Below are positions 1 through 11,330 of a stretch of DNA of 64,000 bases, piece by piece. The notes under the pieces were generated by a model, which was not told where the DNA came from, searched no databases, and was given only the letters and a program-made list of their open reading frames with translations. The DNA is from Gentiana macrophylla (Eukaryota; Streptophyta; Magnoliopsida; Gentianales; Gentianaceae). Positions within the stretch are counted from its first letter, which is position 1; each line of letters starts with the position of its first letter. Where the stretch lies: the NCBI GenBank assembly GCA_026214975.1, contig CM047817.1, positions 58,338,246 through 58,402,245 of the forward strand. Direction: 5' to 3'. Position numbers and translations under genes: made by a program.

Positions 1-108
1 CAAAATAGCCAAAGAAAATATACAAATTCTGATATAAGTTTTAAAACAATATTCAAAATAAGTCTAAAAACACAAGTCTAGGATTCGCAATTTGGGTTTT
101 GTCGCCGC

Positions 109-758
109 TTACATTGAGGTCTCAAGAAGAAGGCACAGAAATAAACTCTTGGCGAGAAGCACATCGGAGCCACATGCTTGCCACTTTGTGTCCTCACCAG
201 CTTGGAATTCTTTATGTCGGTCATTATAGACCTTGTCCATCCACGACTTATACATAATATTGTTGGGAAGATGGCGATGTCCAGTAAGAAAGTTGAGCCC
301 TTGCATCGCTCTACATCCATTGTATAGGTCTCACTCATTGCAGAGCCATTGCGGTGTTGAGGCTTGACCAAAGTCCGAGGAAGAATTGTACTCCTTAATT
401 ATGCGTGTTGGGCCTCACTCAAGTTGGGACAATAAAGCATTCTTTTCAACAGAGTTTAGCGATGGCACATACAGCTAGGTTTTCACACCCGGATGCTCAT
501 CCATAAAAGTCCTGGATGGTTCTAGTATACTTCGTTTCCCAGTCTGTAGCTCTGCCCCCTTAAGCTCAAGCTTCTCCTGAGCTTTGCTTTCTTGAACTAT
601 AGCTGTGATTCAGCGCGTTGAGCTGCCCGCACTCAAAATTTTCTTTGTCATGGTGGTGACCTTATCCTCAACTTCTCTATCTAAGCGGAGGTGGCACTTA
701 GCCTCATAAAGGTCTCCTCGACCAACTTCAAGACCCACAGTGAGGGGTTGATCGCGTA
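109..758 (-). pseudogene. Unrecognised decayed coding region, charged and coiled-coil-like
   Basis: On the minus strand, running down from the LTR edge at 758, a frame gives a charged helix-like stretch (EVGRGDLYEAKCHLRLDREV), a break by stops near 600, then further readable segments, the last ending in a stop near 109. The middle part is rich in Lys, Glu and Gln. I do not recognise the family. It could be the tail of a retroelement gag or a plant mobile-domain protein cut by the LTR. No catalytic motif is visible. The frame is broken by several stops, so it is not a working gene. It is called only because codon-like text continues across about 650 bp. Confidence 0.25.
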
Positions 759-2141
759 TGTAAGTCACTAACATTGATAGTAAATGCGAGTCAAGGTCGA
801 TCCCACGAGACAATGGAACCAAAAGTATAAAACGATTATAACTTTTGATTAAGAAGCAACATAGAGGCGGTCATGGACCAACAATAAACATACAAGAAAA
901 CAAACTTGGTATTTCTCCCTCTCATCTCACCGATCTACTAACTTGGATTAGTTAATCGTTACGTTTACTTCCCCACATAATTTCCTGAAATTAATTGTGA
1001 GCTTAGTTTTAATTATCGTTATCAACTACGGGTGCAACTCTACTCTATCTACTCCGACAATGGTAGTAGACAATCTATACGTAAGATACCTCCCGAATTG
1101 GTCCGTAATAGCCCATACATAGAATTGCCGATATCGGCGCTAACTCATACCGCTAACCCGCCTAAAAACTATCGACATTGATCGAGAACATGCCTAGGGT
1201 CCATTCAAGACTATGTCCAAACTCAGCACGTCACTATTCATATTTCATGCCAGTTTACAATTACAATAAGCAGATTGGCTAGGTCTAACCTCTTCATTAA
1301 TTAAACTTTGTCGATCAACGTGGCATAGTGAATCCCAGTTTTAGGTTTTCTAAATTAAGCCCGGTAAGCAGTGTATAGACCGCTTGGGTTACAAGGTAGC
1401 TTTTCCTTATTCATGGATCTACATTGCTCAATAACAATTAAAATAAGTAAATTATGGGGTCTTTAAACATGCAGATTAAGTAAAACACATAAATACTGAA
1501 CATATCTACCATATTAAAGACAAAAATGAACGTTCAAAGCTTCATACCTTCAACAATGGTGATGTAGCTCAATCTACTCAAGCTAGAGATGGTGGAGAAA
1601 GGGAGGAAACCAGAAACAACTCTTCCAAAGCTTGAATAACTTTATTTCATCAAAATTGTATAATGTAATTGAATATAATTTTGTGCTTATTGAAAACTCT
1701 CAGTATATGCGGCTTTATATAGATACAATAGCCGACTTAAGACTCTCTAAAACCTTAATCGACCTAGTAGAGGCAGCGAGAATCGGTTTAAGTGTTCAAC
1801 TAGTCCTCGGTTTACCGGACTCCCCTCGATAAACCGGGCGAATTTTCTTCCTTTTCTTTGGCCGAGACTTCGTCTTGGACTTTAATCACTTGGCCCAATA
1901 TATTTCTTTTAGTCCGGATCCATTCTTCAATGCTCCGAGATCCAGTACATCCTATAAAACATGAAAAGCGAGACAAAAAGCAGTACCAAATCTTGAGAAA
2001 ATAACAGAGATGCAAAATTTCGATCACACCCACATAGCATTTAACATATATTCCACATAATAACTAGCCTATCTATCCTATCTTGAGAAAAATTCGGAGT
2101 GAATAAAGGTATAATTATTGGTACCATTTAGAGCGTCATCA
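759..2141 (-). repeat. Left LTR (3' LTR) of outer minus-strand Gypsy-like element
   Basis: This stretch is matched in the same orientation by 16451-17745: both copies begin TGTAAGTCACTAACAT and share long runs, including the line ending TTGGCCCAATATATTTC. Read on the minus strand it starts TGATGACGC right after a polypurine tract and ends GACTTACA, the expected TG...CA ends. Text near 790-815 about 'gtcgatcccacgagac' is typical of plant Gypsy LTR 3' ends. It has no coding content. The two short frames inside it are chance. Confidence 0.7.
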
Positions 2142-2161
2142 ACTACCCCCCACTTAGCTTT
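2142..2161 (-). other. Polypurine tract of outer Gypsy-like element
   Basis: On the minus strand the sequence CTAAGTGGGGGGTAGT directly precedes the LTR start TGATGACGC. A run of purines touching the 3' LTR is where plus-strand DNA synthesis is primed, and this fixes both the LTR edge and the minus orientation of the element. Confidence 0.65.
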
Positions 2162-2165
2162 GATC

Positions 2166-3369
2166 GTCCCCGCCAAAAGCGAAAAGAAAACAACACTGAT
2201 CGATTACACAAGTTAATTAAAAATAATTATGCTTTACAAAGTCAATATTGATATCATGCCACTCATATCCATCAATAACTTAGCATTAAACACTATTCAC
2301 ATCATGAGCCAATGTGTGTATGCAATAACTTTCACAACCGCTAGTAATGCGTACAATCTCACATTACGTGAACCCGTGAGTCGAACTAACCACTCTCCAA
2401 CATGTTATTCATGAATTAAATTAGGTGGCAAAGTGGATCGAGAAGTGTGTATATATTACTCTTAGGCTCGCGTTTATCCTGTCTATATGCAAAAGTCGCA
2501 TGCGTTTCGCTCCATCGACTCATATTTTGCCAAAGAGAATATAGATGTATATATTTCAATGCACTTCTCTTTCTTGGTGGGTAAACTCTCATTGATTTAA
2601 CTATCCTCACGGCCCCGCTCATGATAAACTACCGAATCCAAAATTCCATTGCCTTCATAAGTGTTGGTGGAACATGATTCATGATGAAGCCAGGGTCAAC
2701 TCTAGTCAAAGCAATATGCTATCGACTACACCCCCAAGGAAGTGAGTTACACGTGCATAAAATGGTGGCTCATACTGAGAATATGTGCTTAATATGCCAT
2801 TACTTGAGGAGTGGACATTTACTCTTATTTGTGCAATGTGAAACAAAGATGAAGTCAATTAACTCGAAAAGATCAAAGATATCATATTTTATCGAAATTA
2901 TGTCGAAATGAATCAAAGTCTAAGTGTTGAATTGTGCATCAAAGAGAATCAAGATAATCACGCAAATTTATGGAATATAGTGCTATGAAGCTAAGTGGCG
3001 TTCCTCTACCCCTCACTTAATCGAAACATTGTCCCCAATGTGTAAGATGAAAATTAAACATGAAAAGGAACTTAGCTTGGTTAAGGGTGGAACCAAAGAA
3101 GAAGTGGATCATCGTATAAATCATCGGGCTTATGTAAGTAATCCATGAAGAATCGGTGCTAAGTATCTCAAACAAACCAAGAAGAATAGCCATGTGACGA
3201 GATACCATATAATAAAAAGCGGCATAAAAGAGAAAATAATGAACTCCAAAACAAATTAATCCGACAAAATGATTATATGAATACGATTACGCTACATCAA
3301 CCGAGATAGGAAAAGAAAAAATAAGAAAATGAAAAATGGAAAACAACAATAAAAAAAAAAAACTAGTCA
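2166..3369 (-). other. Non-coding 3' region of the outer Gypsy-like element
   Basis: No frame here resembles a known protein. It lies between the polypurine tract and the extra ORF, where Athila/Tat elements carry long untranslated sequence. A short A-run sits at 3350-3360. I see nothing else. Confidence 0.4.
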
Positions 3370-4500
3370 TCATCAGAATAACCCTCCCATTCTTCTCTAG
3401 GCTCAAACCGGAGGTGAACCGAGAACTCAAGGCGGCGGGGTCAAGAAGAGGCTTGGTGATGTGGGAGTAGTCCTAGGTGGTCGGGTCGGTGGAGGTATGC
3501 CAAAGAAATCAATTATCCTATTCATCTTGCGGTGAAAACTCATAATCTCTCACGAGTGTTCCTGGCATAGCTCTACGAGTCCGGGGTGCTCCGAGGAGGC
3601 GGAGTACACTCCATCTCGGCTCTACCAACCCATCTTGGAACCTTTTGAACCGATTTGCAAACCGATCATCGGCTCAAGGTCTTTCCAATCATAACTAATA
3701 AGAATTTTCACCTCGTCCTCTAAAGCAAAACATGTCAATCATCGGCTCAGAGTATGGCAAATGCTCACACTCGAGATGTGGCGTCAAGCTCGTTAATACG
3801 GCTATGCATCAATAGACCGATGTTGACCGAGAGATCCGTGCTCTAGATAAAACACCATCCCCGCCTTCTTGTTGGTGAGCCGAGATACCATATGCTTGGT
3901 CGGTAGTAGGCGGGCACAAACAAATCTATTGACCATCTTCCGATCCTAGGTTAACTTGTTCTCTAGGAAGATGGTGGGGGCTCCAGCAGGATTGCACTTC
4001 CATTGCACCCCAAAAGACTCAGCTATCTTGTTCATCCTCTCTAAATCTTCAATGTTGCTTGAGGATGTGTACTCATCCGGGCCCACTGGTTGATGTCTAA
4101 CCCCAAAATGAGCATTGATCCGCTCAATAAAAAAAAATCAACTTTAACACCACGGACCATAGCATATGTGGCTCCAGGGGTTGTCGCAACGTAAGAATAA
4201 AATTCCTCGACCACCATGGCGTTGAACCGAGTAGGTGAATCCACCATATCCAAAATATCTTTCTCTTGAAGGGCTCAAGGCAAGATCGATCCGCAATTGT
4301 CCAGTTCTACCCCTCGTTCTCGAGCAACTTGACTTGCGTTCCAATGCCCTCGGAACAACTCGTAGATAGATAAAGAATGGAATTACTCAACCCCATCTAT
4401 CAAAGGGATGGCATCTCCATAGACACTCTAATAACCACTGGGACGAACATCTGAACGGCTACGTATAGGACCTTTCCTGGATGATAATACAACAAGGTAC
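3370..4500 (-). pseudogene. Extra 3' ORF of Gypsy-like element, 'plant transposon protein' type, decayed
   Basis: On the minus strand around 4344-4040 two overlapping frames give text such as NAMVVEEFYSYV, followed by YAMVRGVKVDF. This fits the conserved core of the anonymous plant transposon protein domain (pattern 'VxEFYxN...YVRGKxVxF'). Readable text continues with frameshifts to about 3380, ending in a Pro- and Thr-rich tail (PPPTRPPRTTPTSP). Upstream text (SIYELFRGHWNASQ) extends the match to about 4450. It lies downstream of the gag/protease-like remnant on the same strand, so it is an extra ORF near the element's 3' end. Its function is unknown. At least five stops or frameshifts make it inactive. 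Confidence 0.45.
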
Positions 4501-4644
4501 TGAAGCTAATTCCGAAAAACTTCCCTCCGTAAACCGGCAAGTAGGTCCGATTTACCGGCCTGATTTTTTCTAATTTCTTTTCTCATTTGTGCCTCGATGA
4601 GAAAAGATGAAGAATTGCTGCACACCTCACTAGTACATCGGCAC

Positions 4645-4860
4645 TAGATGCGACAACATGGGTGTGGAAAATGGGTGTTTTGGTTTGTTTAAATGGATGA
4701 AAGGTTTGATTTTGGTGGTGGTTGGGTGATGATAGTAGTGGTGATGGTGGCCGACTGGATTAGGGAAGAAGAAGAAATGGGAGAAGTTTGGTGATTTTAG
4801 GAGATGATGGTAGATGGAATGAGAAGAATGGTGGTGAATTGGTGGTTTAAATAGGATGAA
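4645..4860 (-). promoter_or_regulatory. Possible internal promoter and CT/CA-rich leader before the extra ORF
   Basis: On the minus strand a TATA-like CTATTTAAACC (plus 4844-4854) is followed by about 190 bases rich in C, A and T with almost no G, the look of a plant 5' leader, then ATG codons. The plus strand from about 4655 to 5005 is correspondingly almost free of C. The position just before the extra ORF suggests a separate transcript, but this is inference. Confidence 0.3.
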
Positions 4861-5454
4861 ATGAGTGAAGGTGGAAGGATTTAGTGGGATAGTGGGTAAA
4901 AAGTTATTAGGGTGAGGATTTGAGGAGGTGAATGATGAGATTGAGGTGGAGTTATGGTGGAGTGTGGGAAAGGTTGAAAATTTTGAAAAGAAGGGAAAAT
5001 AGGGCGGTTTCACTGCGACTAGGTGCGTCTCGATGCAGCGTGTGTCCTCCATGTGGCTCTAAAAATTCAGCTTTATAAACTGACGTTCGAAATCAAAAAC
5101 TTCACCTCGGTAACCTGCAGGTAACATAGGGTTTACCAGTATTTTCCTGATTTCTATGTCTGCCTTCACTTCACACTTTTCTCAACCTCTCTGCTCAATT
5201 CTGACCTCAAATTGACTAGCCTCTTACTCTTTTTGTTATTATTTCCGACTCAATCCTAACCTACTTCACTGCAATCCGCAACGAGTAAAAAAACCTTTCC
5301 ACAACCATTTGGTTTCAAGCCTAAGGGTGAAGTAGGATGAAAAAAAGCTCGTCCCATCCTCTGGCTACTTTTATTCATTCCTAATCTATCTAAGGGTTTA
5401 AAGAAATAGTTCTGAGTTTATAGTCGCCGGCTCGACTTTCTTCAGATCTCCGAT
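4861..5454 (-). other. Non-coding spacer, C-poor on the plus strand in its first part
   Basis: No protein-like frame. The first 150 bp continue the base-skewed stretch described at 4645-4860. The rest is ordinary AT-rich sequence. Confidence 0.35.
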
Positions 5455-6159
5455 CATTCAGGGGTTGGAGCTTTAACTTGCCAATCTTTCGCTCCAAAGG
5501 TTTGTACCTTTATAGAACCTTTTTGAGCTTTCTTCCTAGCACGCCTCTCTCTCTTGGCTTGCATACTAGGTCTGCCTCTACATCAAGATTTAGACTTTAG
5601 ATCCAAGGACTCCACATTTTCCACTTTAAGCTCAAAGCGTTCACTACGCAACATGGAAGGACTAGCTTCCATGAGCATCTTGTTCTGGTCCTTCTCTTCT
5701 CTTTCTCTCAGCATTATTCTCATGAATTTATTCTCAACAGTTTCTATTACAACCTCTCTATGCTTATGCCCCTCTATCTCCATGATTTCCACCTTTCTTG
5801 AAGCATAAGTCATATTACAACTTTCCAGCCTATTTTCTAAGGGCTCTAAGATCTTATACAACATCATTATTCTCAAAGTAATCTCCCCATTATCAAAATC
5901 CATGACAGCCACCTTGTCGCTAAAAATGTCTCCTTATGTAACTAGGGCACTTGGGTCCTCCGTACGCCTATCAACATAAAATCAATTGGATAACGGAACC
6001 TCTCCCCGCCTTAATCGTACACTTCCCAAACATACCGGCGCAGGCATATCTCTAGTTCTATCAACGAAAGTCATGGTCCGGGTTTGATTCATTTCGCCGG
6101 AAGCTTGATCTTTGGTAGAGGAAAAAGGTAGAATTTTTACCTTTCGAGCGAGTCGCGGA
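5455..6159 (-). pseudogene. Gag/protease-like remnant of outer Gypsy element, part after the insertion
   Basis: On the minus strand from 6159 a broken frame leads into an open stretch (5912-5583) that includes MDFDNGEITLRI, resembling the end of Gypsy retropepsins (pattern 'xIDxxxGxxTLRV'). A charged segment follows, then after one stop at 5583 a basic tail (KRERRARKKAQKGSIK), ending near 5455. The upstream half lies at 15734-15990, beyond the Copia inserted at 6160. I cannot see the protease D-S/T-G motif, so the protease assignment is tentative. Stops and the large insertion make it inactive. Confidence 0.35.
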
Positions 6160-8009
6160 TGTTAGTAATATCATCCGCAGCGTGAAGCGATTTAAGGATC
6201 TAGATCTATAAAATACACGTAAAAAATAACTAGATCTATATCTACAAGGGGTTGTAGATCATACCTCTTGGATCTCAAAATCCAAGTTGAAGAACCGCAA
6301 AGGAAAGAAGGTGTGAAGAGCACCACGATCTTCCATACGTGTGATCCAAGCAACTCCCGGTGGAAGGAAATTCTCGTCTCGAATCCTTCCGATATGTTTC
6401 CCGGAAAAAACTCCAAGATTTTTCCCCAACCCTCTTGGCCGAAATTTCTTCCTCCTCTCTAAGAGGTGGAACTCGAAAATTGTAGTGTGTTAAGGCTTGG
6501 AAGAACTCTCTTTATATAGGAGAGTAAAACTTAGCCTCCAAGGATTTAATAATTAAGAGATAATTATTACATTAATCCTTTTTCCAAATAAAAGATAAAT
6601 AAAATAATTATCCCAAACAAATTAAGATAAATCATATTATTATCTAATATTCCATTAATTATCATTTAACAAATAAAAGATAAATCACATGTCAAATAAT
6701 TATCCAAGAAAACTAATTTCCCAATAATTAAATAATAACACAAAAATGCGCCATATGCAAACCCCAAAAAAAGGTTACACGCATTTTACTACATTTGACC
6801 AATTTGGTCAAAAAGTCAACACACCAATTCGGGCAGAGTCCATTTAAAATGTCTTTTTCCGTGTATTTAATTATTTAGTCCAACTAAACAATTAATTCAC
6901 ATATCGTTTTAATAAAGTCCAACAAGAACTAAATTAATATTATTAGGATTCGACGTCCGAGAATAGCTATGCTATATTAGGAGGCACGTCGGGACCATGG
7001 ACTAATAATCACGTGGCTCCGATAAATCAAATAAATAATTATCTTACGAATGTAATAATTATATTTGATAAATCAATCACAGAATATGCCACCATAATCC
7101 CGTGATCGCACTCCTCCGATTATGAGATTATATTTATCTCCTCACTGAGAATAATAATAAGCGCCCATTGATATAATCATTACATATGGATTAATCCTCC
7201 ATAGACTCGCTCATTCTAAATCGGGAAGTTACCGTTAACCCTTTTCGTAACCTCTTATCCTTATTTACCATTAACCCCTAGTGATCAATTAATTCATACA
7301 ACTCACCGGTAGCTAATCGGTGTAATAAGAACTCCATGGATCGATCGGTTTCTAGGATTAACAAATAAGGAATCGTCTATCTACTTCCATAAATGGAAGG
7401 AATGGATTCGTATCCGTGATAACACAGACTACTCACTCAATCCAATACAATGCCAAGATGGGGTAATTCGCATCACGACTCGGTGTAATCCTTAACCGCC
7501 AAGTCAAACTTCATAATTGATTCAAGCGGTTTGATCGTGATCACCTCGTGATTAAGATATATCCATAAATATGATCATCCATTGATTCGATAAGACTTCT
7601 CGATTACGGAATTATATCGTGAACTCTAATCAAATCGGTCCACTTCTATATGATATATCTATCATATATAAATGCCCCATTAGGTTCTCTTAACCGAAAG
7701 TCCGGATAAGACAATCACACCTATTGTGTTCAAGCGCATTAATAGCACGTTAAAGGAGAGACCCGATACTCTCGATTAACTTCACTACGGGCTAATTGTA
7801 TTTTAAGTACATCTTCACTAACTCAATCCTCCCGTGTATATACCATACAATTTGAGTTAAGTGATTACATAAACGATATACTTAGGGTTTCAGTAGTGTA
7901 AATACTATTGTCACATCGGTGAATATGAGAATAATAAATCAATAATAATATCATTTCATTTATTAAATAAAACAATTACAAAATTGTCTTTCGGGCATCA
8001 CACCAAACA
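6160..8009 (-). repeat. Left LTR (3' LTR) of element A
   Basis: Begins TGTTAGTAATATCATCCG and ends CACCAAACA on the plus strand, about 1850 bp. It matches 13542-15728 nearly throughout once the MITE there is removed. A minus-strand TATA box (CCTATATAAAG, plus about 6508-6518) lies in a typical U3/R position. No coding content. Confidence 0.85.
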
Positions 8010-8024
8010 ATCTCCCACTTGCAC
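8010..8024 (-). other. Polypurine tract of element A
   Basis: The minus strand reads GTGCAAGTGGGAGAT directly before the LTR start TGTTTGGTGTGATGCC. Element B has the same purine run before its plus-facing LTR (20984-20998). Confidence 0.75.
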
Positions 8025-8399
8025 GAAAGCATGTGATTAATTGTTTTAGAGCACACCCTATTATTTAAAATACAACAAACTACATCTCCCACTTGCTCTA
8101 AAGCAATGGAGACCCATCCCATATTCTAGTACCCATTAAGCATATCATAACAATTTCATATTCCAAAGTACACTCCGAGTATGCCGTCGTAGGATAGGTC
8201 AGTGACTCGGGGAGCACCTACATCTAAATGTCATGGGTCTTAATGATTAGTCAGGTTGTCGGCTCGAGCGATCCGTAGAATCGAAACGTTACCGGTCCAT
8301 TTAATCATGTGGTACTGAGTAAACACTGAGCCCGAGATCGACTTAACGATCATCCTCAATCTGACTTAAAGTCAAAATCAGTGTATCACACATATCCAA
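8025..8399 (-). other. Non-coding 3' end of element A interior
   Basis: No protein frame. Contains one copy (about 8172-8230) of the 'GCCGTCGTAGGATAGGTCA' box that recurs at 11885 and, in related form, in element B. Confidence 0.4.
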
Positions 8400-9310
8400 G
8401 TTCACACATGAATATGTCCGCATATTGTTCCTCGTTCTCTTCAAGATACTAAAGGGCATACTAAACTTGCTTTGTTAACCGCCGAATCTAAGATTCGATC
8501 AAAATTGACGTTCAATAACCTGACCATCTCTTACTAGAAAGAGAATCTATCACATTTCTCTTGATCCAAAGATTTAGAGAGTCATTCCTGAGGCATAGGG
8601 TAGAACTTCCTCGTTGAATGTTGCATACACGTATGCATCATCTTAACCAATAAGATGGATGGGAAACCAAAGGATCGATTCTAATGAATTCGACCGAGTC
8701 AAACTCTTAAGAATGTTGTCCAAATCTCTATTGCAGAGAATTGTGGTATTGTCAGATTCTGACTTCAGATAACACACCCATGTTGATTCCAACTGGTGTA
8801 GTGTTATCCTTCACAAACACTAATATATGTATGTATATATTCAGTACTGTACTAAAATTGATATCCAGTCTACAACAGACTTATCAATATTCTGGTCAAA
8901 TCCACATATTGTAGAAATATATGTCTTCCAATGACCGAGAGGTTTGCTTTTTATCCACAAAGGACATAAGCCTTGACAGTCATTCTGTCATTAGTTCATA
9001 AGGCAATACCCTTCTGTTTCGAATGAATCCAGACTCCGTTTGTTTGGCAAGAAAGTCTCAGGGAATCACCCCTTTTTTCTGCTTTTGAACGAAATCAAGC
9101 AATACTAAATGATAAGAGAGTTCAAGTTCTGATTAACTCTTTAGACCACTCAAGCTTTGCTCTGAAAGATAAACTTTCCCATTCATTCTACTCTTTTCCG
9201 TGTAGATCCAATTACTCCCACTGGGCCTGAGACACTCAGGTGGTTCTACAAGAGTATGAACAGAACTGGAGTACCGAACTCCATTCACAGGGTTATGGCT
9301 ATTAAACCAA
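8400..9310 (-). pseudogene. Eroded Copia reverse transcriptase remnant in element A
   Basis: On the minus strand near 9280-9160 the frame reads HTLVEPPECLRPSG, then NWIYTEKSRMNGKVY. This matches the start of Copia reverse transcriptase (pattern 'WxLVxxPxGxxPIGxKWIYKxKxxxxGKV'). Later text is broken by many stops, with possible but weak traces of RNase H region down to about 8600. The YVDD catalytic motif is not recognisable. It shows the non-coding interior derives from a Copia polyprotein. Confidence 0.5.
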
Positions 9311-10960
9311 CCTCTATTATCAAAATCATATACTGCTCACAAAAGAGCCATAGGTCATCAATCGATCCTTAGACTACAAAGTCCGCAGAACCCGTAATGG
9401 GTAATGGATAAACCATACTCCCACTACATTCGGGTGGATCAAAATTCGATCTAGTTTAGTAGTATTTAGTGTTATCACCAACAACCGATGTTGGATGTGG
9501 TCCGATTTTAATCAGCTTAGTAACTACCTTGAGTAAACGTATTTCAAGGTTCAAGGTTTTGTTTGTTCATGGACTCTATCGTAGAAGGCAACAAAGATAA
9601 CCGCCCCTTCCCGATTTCAAGAATCTTCTAACAAACCTTTTTCTTAATGCTACAAGATATATAACTATTGGTCACTGACCGAACGTGTTCGTGAAATTTC
9701 CAGACCTACCTTCAAGCACCGTGTGCTAAATGCTTATATTTATGGAAGTGGGGTGAACCGAAACCACACCTTATCAGTAAATTCCAAAGCATATTCTAGG
9801 TAGACTTATCGGTCTTACATTTCAATGTAAACCGTTATTTCGCTTCCAATATCTTTATTGAGTTAAGCAGTGTATTGTAGCACATCTAAAAACTATATAA
9901 GGCAATTTAACGGTTTCTCACTTAGTGAGAACATGTCACAATGAGGCAGGCCGAGCATCGCCCTCGAGGACTATGAATGGCCTATTCCAAGTATAGAATA
10001 CTCTATCTCTGCTGGAAAACAGAGAAACCTCAAAATATTTTGGATAAACTTTCCGGAGTGTTTGAATAGTTATCGACAAGAAGTCACTACTGGAAGCTCC
10101 TACTAGCTTGTATCTTTCATCGCACCCCAAGGTCGTTATGAACAAGCTATGTTACTTTTTATAACCATTATCCTTTCCCGATTGAAAGGAAACTTAGTCA
10201 TTGAACCTTTGAGACAATTTAACCAGATCGAGAAAGGAATCACCCTGAGCCGCCTTCGTGTCTTGACTTTTAGGGACTATGCACTAACTATGGAATATGA
10301 AGAAGCGCTTTATCTAAATATAGAAACCAATTGCTTTTAATAGTTCTTAAGATTTGTTTTATATACATATTTCAGCAGCTTGTAAGTGGTTTTGACTTTA
10401 TCAAACAAAAGTCCAAGTCTTGATTCAGATTACAAATGGTATATTCACTTTCTATACGACAAACAAATTATCGAATGAAGGTAAATCCATTCGCTCCAAC
10501 GTATCTTAAATGTAAAATAAATTTTCCATTTATATCCAAGGATTGAATCCGAGATTCATTTCCTTATATCACTCCCACTATTGTAGCTAAAATTAACCGC
10601 CCGTTGTTTACTCTTTTAATCGTTAGATGCACCGCTACCTTGTTCTTCCAAAGAACCTAGCTCGAGAGAAAATCGCCAAGGATTCATAGGTTGGTGATCC
10701 AAAATCACCGCCCTTATCCTATGATTTTCGGCTAATTAATTTTCGGTTCAAATTTTTAAAATTTTCTCGCTTAGATAGATGACTAACACTTTTAGACATA
10801 TTCTCCCATTCTTGACTTTCCATGAATGGAAATAGCTTGAACCAATGGTTCATTAGAGTAGACACTACTCTTGAACCGTGGGATGTCTATTTCGAGTGTT
10901 ACTCGTCTGGACTTCTCGGATTGTCTAATATACAAGAAAAACAATAAATCATAATATTAA
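9311..10960 (-). other. Non-coding interior of element A
   Basis: No frame resembles a known protein. Several stretches have counterparts in element B: for example 'accttcaagcac' near 9710 matches 22975, and text near 9940-10150 matches 23210-23400. The similarity lies in non-coding text. Confidence 0.45.
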
Positions 10961-11330
10961 AGCTCCCACTAGTTTATCGGTTCCAAATACCGTCTAACGA
11001 GCAATGCTTTATTTTTATGATTTTCCGATTTTTTCGATTTAGAAAATCTCATAGTTCCAATGTTTTCTAAAAACAACAAATCATAGAACTCCCACTAGTT
11101 CATCGATTCCAAATATCGCCCAACTAGCTTACATTTCATGACTTTCCGGTTTTTCAATTAGAATGGTTACGTGTGTAGTCGCTACACTTTTCTAATGTTC
11201 AAGAAAAACAACAAATCATAAAGCTCCCACTAGTTCATCGATTCCAAATATCGTCCAACTAGTAATACTTCATGATTTTCCGATTTTTCAATTAGAAAAT
11301 TTCTCGTGTAATTACTACACATTCAAAATT
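10961..11330 (-). repeat. Three tandem hairpin-forming repeats in element A
   Basis: Three units of about 110-130 bp each carry 'CTCCCACTAGTT(T/C)ATCG'. Each unit contains arms CTAGTT/AACTAG and an inner stem around the invariant loop TCCAAAT. Unit 1 (from about 10962) has inner stem CGGT/ACCG, with one mismatch in the outer arm (AACGAG). Units 2 (from about 11088) and 3 (from about 11222) have CGAT/ATCG. Four related units occur in element B at 24193-24550. Confidence 0.75.

Noticed and set aside
4630..5052. 140-residue minus-strand frame rich in His, Ser, Phe and Pro
   Set aside because: Product of the C-poor, base-skewed strand; it has no domain and reads better as a leader sequence.
9936..10340. 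Short frames on both strands in element A interior
   Set aside because: No family resemblance and not kept in the matching part of element B.
10961..11330. CRISPR-like reading of the regularly spaced repeats
   Set aside because: Units are imperfect, include most of the spacer text, lie inside an LTR element and the genome is a plant.
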